Below, in pieces: positions 15,419 to 19,524 of a DNA stretch of 19,524 bases. Position 1 is the first letter of the stretch. Each line of letters starts with the position of its first letter. The translations under genes and the position numbers were made by a program. The stretch spans positions 1 through 19,524 of the forward strand of contig JBBQVN010000063.1 in NCBI GenBank assembly GCA_038211475.1, read 5' to 3'. The stretch comes from JANYBT01 sp038211475 (GTDB lineage Bacteria > Acidobacteriota > Terriglobia > Terriglobales > Acidobacteriaceae). A model generated the notes under the pieces. That model was not told the DNA's origin and did not search any database. It worked only from the letters and a program-made list of their open reading frames with translations.

Positions 15419-16507
15419 ATGAACATCGTGAAGTCCACCAGTTCGTTCGAAAGTTGGCTGGGGCAGCGCACCTCCATCGTCAAAGCCGACCTCAAGTTCA
15501 AGCACCAGCAAATGGCTGCCAGTGCGTTTCGGTTCTTGCGCTGCACTTTTTACCGCTGGTTGCAAGTCTGGCCTGAGGTCTGCCATGACCTGAAGAAGTG
15601 TCCAAAAATTCTCGCGGTGGGAGACCTGCACGTCGAGAATTTCGGCACTTGGCGCGATGCCGAAGGCCGCCTGGTCTGGGGCGTCAATGACTTCGACGAG
15701 TCCTATTGGTTGCCCTTCAGCGTGGACTTGGTGCGAGTGGTCGTTAGCGCGCTCCTGGCCATTCGCGAAAAAGATTTGTCGGTTAACCCCAAGCAGGTGG
15801 CTCCCGCCGTCCTCGAGGGCTACACCAATGCTCTGAAAGAAGGCGGACGTCCCTTTCTACTGGGTGAAGAACACGCCTGGCTGCGCGATATCGCGCAGAG
15901 CAAGTTCCGCGATCCGGTGACCTTCTGGCAACAGTTGCGGGTGCTGCCCTCAGCGGGCGATGGCGTGCCCCTCAGCGCCTGGGACGCGCTCAACAGTTCC
16001 ATGCCGGCAAGGAACTTGAAATTCCGCGTGCTGGCGCGCCGGGCTGGACTCGGCAGCCTAGGCCACGAGCGCTTCGTTGGATTACTGCAGTGGCAGGGCG
16101 GATGGGCGGCGCGCGAGTGCAAGGCCCTGGTTCCCTCGTCCGCTTATTGGGCGGCAGGGAAGATCGGCCTCATGGAAATTTTCTACCAGGTGCTCCTCAA
16201 CCAGGCGGTACGCTGTCCCGATCCCTTTCTGCGGCTGCGCGGCCAGTGGATCGTACGCCGTTTGTCGGCCCAGTGCTCGAAGGTTCGCTTGCACGCCATG
16301 TCCGCCAGCCGCCAACAACTAAAGCTGCTTTACTCCATGGGATGGGAGACTGCCAACATTCACCTGGGCAACCCTCGGGCCGCCGCGGAGATCTCCGCAT
16401 ATCTAAAGAAGAGCCGTCCCAATTGGCTGCAGAAAGCCGCTGAAGCCATGGAGCAGGCCACAATCCGCGACTGGAAGGCTTGGAAAAAATCCGGGGCCGG
16501 CAATTAA
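15419..16507 (+). CDS. DUF2252 family protein (kinase-like fold, function unknown)
   Basis: A 362-residue cytosolic protein starting at an ATG with aggag eight bases upstream. It carries the DUF2252 hallmarks MAASAFRFLRCTFYRW, then VGDLHVENFGTWRDAEGRLVWGVNDFDESY (about residues 67-98). The GDLHxxN and DFD elements resemble the catalytic loop and metal-binding motif of aminoglycoside-phosphotransferase-like kinases, so nucleotide-dependent phosphotransfer is possible but unproven. It is shorter than many family members (usually about 400-450). Gene order and the 36-nt gap suggest it shares the ferredoxin transcript. It converges with the minus-strand pair, 22 nt away. Confidence 0.88.
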   Translation: MNIVKSTSSFESWLGQRTSIVKADLKFKHQQMAASAFRFLRCTFYRWLQVWPEVCHDLKKCPKILAVGDLHVENFGTWRDAEGRLVWGVNDFDESYWLPFSVDLVRVVVSALLAIREKDLSVNPKQVAPAVLEGYTNALKEGGRPFLLGEEHAWLRDIAQSKFRDPVTFWQQLRVLPSAGDGVPLSAWDALNSSMPARNLKFRVLARRAGLGSLGHERFVGLLQWQGGWAARECKALVPSSAYWAAGKIGLMEIFYQVLLNQAVRCPDPFLRLRGQWIVRRLSAQCSKVRLHAMSASRQQLKLLYSMGWETANIHLGNPRAAAEISAYLKKSRPNWLQKAAEAMEQATIRDWKAWKKSGAGN

Positions 16508-16529
16508 CCGCCAACCCCGGTCTCCGTCG

Positions 16530-17048
16530 TCAAGGATTTAATTGAATTTTGCGGAGCGGCTCGGTCAACACGTGCGATGGCTTCGGGACCACTGTTGTAG
16601 CCGCCGTCGCGGCCTGCGCAAGCTCCAGAAGCGCTTCCAGAATCGGCGCCAACGCCTCCGGGTTTTCCACCATCGCTCGGTTCAGGCTTTCCCGATGTAC
16701 TGCGAACTCCGCAATCAAGCACGCAGCCCCAGCACTGACCTCGCAAGAGGAAACTGGCGGAGGGCTAACTACAATCCCCTTGCGAAGATCTTTCCCGGCC
16801 ATCCGCACAAAGGGGTAGCTCAGGCTGCTCGTTGCCATCCAATGAACGACCAATTCCCGTACGTGGTCGACGCTGCACACCGAGTGCATTCCATTCTGTC
16901 TTGCCGTGCCGCGCTCCCAGCGCAGAATCTTAACTCGATCCAGCAACGCATTCTCCACCAGCAAATACCACTGCGCTGGCTGCCCCGTCGAGCAGCCGCA
17001 GATGCTGCAAGTGAACTTCTCCACCGCCGTTTTTATGGAAATCGCCAA
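16530..17048 (-). CDS. Cys-motif small protein, acidobacterial-type hypothetical
   Basis: A 172-residue protein. The start is a TTG at 17048, chosen because tgagg, seven bases upstream, overlaps the preceding gene's stop (TGA of TGAGG), suggesting translational coupling; a GTG at 17024 is the alternative. The N-terminus has a cysteine cluster C14-x2-C17-x-C19 (CSICGC), then WYLLVENALLDRVKILRWERG, a further cysteine in SVCSVDHVRELVVHWM, and a mostly helical tail. The pattern suggests a structural zinc site. I cannot name a family with confidence. The opposite strand also holds a long open frame here, but it is Arg-rich and looks like a shadow. Confidence 0.65.
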   Translation of the reverse strand: MAISIKTAVEKFTCSICGCSTGQPAQWYLLVENALLDRVKILRWERGTARQNGMHSVCSVDHVRELVVHWMATSSLSYPFVRMAGKDLRKGIVVSPPPVSSCEVSAGAACLIAEFAVHRESLNRAMVENPEALAPILEALLELAQAATAATTVVPKPSHVLTEPLRKIQLNP

Positions 17049-17057
17049 GCTGCAACC

Positions 17058-17318
17058 TCAATTGCCCGTGCGTCGAATGTGGGCGCGTTCCTGCCGCGGC
17101 ACCGTCAACATGCCCCGGTCTGAATCGAACGACAATGTGACCTGAGTGCTGCACGGTCCGCACAACCAAAAGTGCTCCGCTCGCCTCACCGGACGCTTGC
17201 CGCCGTCCGCCAACTTTGCCGGCGCATCGCGACGAGCCGCCTCCAGATAGAACAACTTGCCTTCCGAGATGCGTCGAAAGCTCGCGCCACAGACCGGATT
17301 CGCGCATTTAGCGAGCAT
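17058..17318 (-). CDS. Small four-Cys zinc-ribbon protein
   Basis: An 86-residue protein with C5-x4-C10 (CANPVCGASFRRISEGKLFYLE) and C53-x2-C56 (HFWLCGPCSTQVTLSFD), a plausible four-cysteine zinc ribbon, followed by a basic tail. Similar short proteins with FWLCGPCS seem common in acidobacteria and are unannotated, but I cannot check. The ATG at 17318 lacks a clear Shine-Dalgarno. The next gene on the strand starts 9 nt after its stop, so the two form an operon. The role is unknown; a nucleic-acid or protein contact is typical of such ribbons. Confidence 0.68.
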   Translation of the reverse strand: MLAKCANPVCGASFRRISEGKLFYLEAARRDAPAKLADGGKRPVRRAEHFWLCGPCSTQVTLSFDSDRGMLTVPRQERAHIRRTGN

Positions 17319-17743
17319 GGGTCACAAAGCAGACTTGCACGCCAGTGGCCGTTGTGCCGCTCTCCCGACAGACCGCCTGCACTTGAACCCGCGCCTAGCG
17401 AAGGAGTACGCTGAGTTTCTGAACGCAGGCTCTCGCCGAAGTTTCGTCAACACTGACGCAAGCCGGTTCCCGCGCAATTCAGCTCGAGTAAGTCCCACGT
17501 AGGAGTCTGGCTGCAGCCGTGGCCAGTCTGTTGACCACCGAGACCGCGCCGGGGAAAGGGGCAAAGATGAACCTGAATCCATAGCGACGACACCCTTCCT
17601 GCAACCCCCGGTGCCGCAAGCTGGCCGCCAACCTACGGCAACCCCGGTGATTTATGCACACCTATGTGTGACCGCCCTCACTGCTTCCCCAGCCCCCTGT
17701 GGGAGAGCATTAGGGTTGCTCAGATTTACTTCGGAGACTTCTT
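17319..17743. other. 425-nt intergenic region between divergent genes
   Basis: No supported gene; short open frames here on both strands lack start signals. It should contain the promoter for the zinc-ribbon pair (leftward) and that of the cPGS-like gene (rightward). Visible items are a small hairpin cgtca-acac-tgacg near 17446, the 10-bp palindrome ggctgcagcc near 17510, and the CRP/FNR-like operator at 17668-17681. Confidence 0.6.
17668..17681. promoter_or_regulatory. CRP/FNR-like operator upstream of the cPGS-like gene
   Basis: GTGACCGCCCTCAC, preceded by T (TGTGA-N6-TCAC). The centre (17674.5) is 69.5 bp before the start codon, close to the 76-79 bp seen for mbfA and ferredoxin operator 2. 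No strong -10 is evident downstream. Confidence 0.55.
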
Positions 17744-19078
17744 ATGAAGAACGTGCTTCTGCTCGGCGCCGCCGGGCGTGACTTCCATAATTTCAACGTC
17801 CTGTTCCGCCACGACCCGCAGTACAACGTCGTTGCTTTCACCGCGACCCAGATTCCCGACATCGCCGGACGCCGCTATCCCCGCGAATTAGCCGGCCCGC
17901 AATATCCCGCTGGCATCCCCATCGTCGAAGAACAAGACATGGAGAAGCTGATCCGCGATCACCACGTGGACGTCGTTCTGTTTTCTTATAGCGACGTGTC
18001 CTACCAGAACCTGATGCACCTGGCCTCCCGCTCCGTCGCTGCTGGCGCCGATTTCTGGCTCGCCGCCGCCGAGCGCACCATGATCGCCTCCTCCGCCCCC
18101 GTAGTCTCGGTCTGCGCCGTCCGCACCGGTTGCGGCAAGAGTCCCATGTCGCGCCGGGTCGCAGCGGAGCTTCGCGGGTTAGGATGCACTCCGGTCGTCA
18201 TCCGCCATCCCATGCCCTACGGCGATCTGGCCAAACAGGCGGTGCAGCGCTTTGCCACCTTCGCCGATCTCGAAAAACACGAGTGCACCATCGAAGAGCG
18301 CGAGGAGTATGAGCCCCATCTGGAGAAGCGAACCGTTGTCTATGCGGGTGTGGACTACGAGGCTATCCTCCGTCAGGCCGAGAAGGAAGCCGACGTCATT
18401 CTCTGGGACGGCGGCAACAACGACACCCCGTTCTACAAGTCCGACCTGGAGATTGTCGTCGTCGACCCGCACCGCCCCGGACACGAACTCGGCTACTATC
18501 CCGGCGAGGTCAATCTGCGCCGAGCCAACGTCGTCGTCATCAACAAAGTGGACACGGCCGAAGCCGCCAACGTCGCCACCGTCCGTGCCAACATCAAGGC
18601 GGCGAATCCTAAGGCCAGAATCGTCGAAATGGACTGCCGTGTGACCGTGGCGCAACCCGAGCTGTTGAAAGGGAAGCGCGTGCTGGTGGTCGAGGACGGA
18701 CCCACCCTGACCCACGGCGAGATGCCCTACGGCGCAGGCGTGGTAGCGGCGCGTCAATGCGGTGCGGCCGAGATGATTGATCCGCGACCCTATGCGGTGG
18801 GCACCATTCGCGCCACCTATGAAAAGTATCCCCATATGGGCAGCATCCTTCCCGCGATGGGATATGGCCCGGCCCAGCGCAAGGAACTCGAAGAAACCAT
18901 CGCCCGCACTCCCTGCGACGTGGTGGTGATTGCCACTCCAGTGGATCTGGCCAAGACCGTGAAGATAGACAAACCCTCGGTCCGCGTCGCATACGAAGTA
19001 GAGGACCGCGAGCAGCCAGGCATCACCAAGATACTGGCGGAGTTCGTAGGCAAGATGAAGCGCCCCGTACTGGTATAG
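17744..19078 (+). CDS. Cyclic 2,3-diphosphoglycerate synthase-like P-loop NTPase
   Basis: A 444-residue cytosolic protein, ATG preceded by cggaga. The N-terminal part (residues 1-110, MKNVLLLGAAGRDFHNFNVLF) is a Rossmann-like domain. A P-loop follows, V-R-T-G129-C-G-K132-S133 in VVSVCAVRTGCGKSPMSRR. Later come a DGGNNDTPFYKSDLEIVVVDPHRPG segment, then VVVINKVDTAE, which resembles an NKxD guanine-specificity motif. This is the family of archaeal cyclic 2,3-diphosphoglycerate synthase (about 460 residues in Methanothermus), which makes the thermoprotectant from 2,3-bisphosphoglycerate and ATP. Bacterial members are widespread in environmental genomes and their reaction is unproven; thermoprotection is unlikely to be their job here. 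It stands alone in the window. Confidence 0.85.
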   Translation: MKNVLLLGAAGRDFHNFNVLFRHDPQYNVVAFTATQIPDIAGRRYPRELAGPQYPAGIPIVEEQDMEKLIRDHHVDVVLFSYSDVSYQNLMHLASRSVAAGADFWLAAAERTMIASSAPVVSVCAVRTGCGKSPMSRRVAAELRGLGCTPVVIRHPMPYGDLAKQAVQRFATFADLEKHECTIEEREEYEPHLEKRTVVYAGVDYEAILRQAEKEADVILWDGGNNDTPFYKSDLEIVVVDPHRPGHELGYYPGEVNLRRANVVVINKVDTAEAANVATVRANIKAANPKARIVEMDCRVTVAQPELLKGKRVLVVEDGPTLTHGEMPYGAGVVAARQCGAAEMIDPRPYAVGTIRATYEKYPHMGSILPAMGYGPAQRKELEETIARTPCDVVVIATPVDLAKTVKIDKPSVRVAYEVEDREQPGITKILAEFVGKMKRPVLV

Positions 19079-19085
19079 TGGACAA

Positions 19086-19156
19086 GCGATTGTTTACAGG
19101 CCCGCGATTGTTTACAAGCCGGTGATTGTTACAGGCACGCGACGGTTTACAAGCCG
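19086..19156. repeat. 18-nt tandem repeat, 4 units
   Basis: Units begin at 19086, 19104, 19122 and 19139, with the consensus gcgattgtttacaagccg. Three are 18 nt and the third is 17 nt (one T lost from the ttt). Each contains ttgtttacaa or a variant, itself a small inverted repeat (ttgt-tt-acaa). The array begins eight nt after the cPGS-like stop codon. The period equals that of the array at 14713-14860, but the sequence differs. Confidence 0.85.
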
Positions 19157-19241
19157 TTGATGGGTGTTTAAACGAATGTTGACGCGGGGAGAGCCCCAGG
19201 CGGGCGGCCGACATCTGATAGAGACGATTCCTCACGGGGGT

Positions 19242-19276
19242 GGCCCATTTCTCGCGTTCTTTGCGAGAAGTGGGCC
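19242..19276. terminator. 14-bp hairpin downstream of the cPGS-like gene
   Basis: ggcccatttctcgc pairs with gcgagaagtgggcc around a 7-nt loop (gttcttt), with all pairs formed if one G-U is allowed. No T run follows (tatccactat), so it is not a standard rho-independent terminator; it may stabilise the transcript end or be a dispersed palindromic element. Confidence 0.5.
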
Positions 19277-19433
19277 TATCCACTATCGAACTTAGCGAAT
19301 TATCCCGTATTCAAATTCACCCGTAGTCTCGCGATAACTTTTCCGCCCCTCAGCCAATTCTTGTCAAGCCCCCTTCGCCCTCGCTTTCCCCGTATCTCTA
19401 ACAAAACAATCAGAACATATAGTTCCGACCTAT

Positions 19434-19464
19434 AGGACAAAACCCCGCACTAACATGATATAAT
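19434..19464 (+). promoter_or_regulatory. Extended -10 promoter for a gene beyond the window
   Basis: A perfect TATAAT at 19459-19464 is preceded by TG one base before it (TGaTATAAT), an extended -10 element. A weak -35 (aggaca) lies at 19434-19439 with a long 19-bp spacer; extended -10 promoters tolerate this. It lies in an AT-rich stretch that stands out from the GC-rich surroundings. Transcription would start near 19471. Confidence 0.6.
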
Positions 19465-19486
19465 AGCATTAAGGATCGAGAAGGAT

Positions 19487-19516
19487 CCGCCGTTCGTCCT
19501 AGGCAGAACCGGGCGG
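19487..19516 (+). promoter_or_regulatory. Leader hairpin downstream of the right-end promoter
   Basis: ccgcc-gttc (19487-19495) can pair with gaac and ggcgg (19506-19509 and 19512-19516) around a loop containing cctagg, with a two-base bulge. It would lie about 16 nt into the predicted transcript. Whether it belongs to a longer regulatory leader cannot be seen because the window ends. Confidence 0.35.
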
Positions 19517-19524
19517 CGACTGAG

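Larger units (their letters stand above)
19079..19524. other. 446-nt gene-free tail with repeats, hairpin and promoter
   Basis: No supported coding sequence. It contains the second 18-nt repeat array (19086-19156), a 14-bp hairpin (19242-19276), an AT-rich stretch (about 19380-19470) and a strong-looking extended -10 promoter with a structured leader running off the window edge. Confidence 0.65.

Noticed and set aside
16542..17123. Plus-strand frame of 193 codons opposite the Cys-motif gene
   Set aside because: It is strongly Arg-rich and motif-free, while the minus frame has a cysteine pattern and a coupled ribosome binding site.
17322..17661. Short minus-strand frames in the spacer before the cPGS-like gene
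   Set aside because: No ribosome binding site, no hydrophobic or motif pattern, and composition typical of noise.

Overview
The window reads as a chromosomal segment of a GC-rich soil-type bacterium, most likely an acidobacterium (Terriglobia/Koribacter-like). This rests on gene style: a secreted propeller-like protein of acidobacterial flavour, an RND operon with a DUF2892 tail, an MbfA-type iron exporter, DUF2252 and small zinc-ribbon proteins. There is no rRNA or marker protein, so the taxonomy is inference. I see no tRNA, CRISPR array, transposase or phage gene.

Left part (1-5730, + strand): a tripartite RND efflux operon. It holds a 5'-truncated TolC-type outer-membrane channel, a lipoprotein-like membrane-fusion adaptor, and a 1089-residue inner-membrane pump in which the usual TM10 lysine is arginine. 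It ends with two very small membrane proteins, a DUF2892/YgaP-like one and a 29-residue one with a GTG start. Convergent to it (5815-6696, - strand) is an ECF-type sigma factor carrying a C-terminal zf-HC2 anti-sigma-like zinc motif on the same polypeptide. Next comes a secreted propeller-like protein (- strand) with its own hairpin terminator.

Middle (8580-14595): mbfA, an erythrin-VIT1 membrane iron exporter, sits behind an elaborate promoter. A GT39-type membrane glycosyltransferase faces it. Then follows a compact TetR / Rieske oxygenase / secreted amidohydrolase operon, probably a regulator-controlled catabolic unit for an amine, aromatic or amide-like substrate.

Right part (14596-19524): a 532-nt spacer with an 18-nt tandem repeat array, a nested hairpin and two CRP/FNR-like palindromes precedes a ferredoxin-DUF2252 pair. 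Two small cysteine-containing (probable zinc-binding) proteins follow on the minus strand. After them comes a cyclic-2,3-diphosphoglycerate-synthase-like P-loop protein, again behind a CRP/FNR-like palindrome. A 446-nt gene-free tail holds a second 18-nt repeat array, a long hairpin, and a promoter with structured leader for a gene beyond the window.

The most striking signal joins three separated loci. The palindrome GTGA-N6-TCAC occurs four times, and by eye nowhere else in the window. All four copies are intergenic, and each locus has one centred 70-79 bp upstream of its start codon (mbfA, ferredoxin, cPGS-like gene; the ferredoxin has a second copy further up). This suggests a small CRP/FNR-family regulon linking iron export, ferredoxin and the unexplained cPGS-like protein, perhaps in response to oxygen, redox or a cyclic nucleotide.
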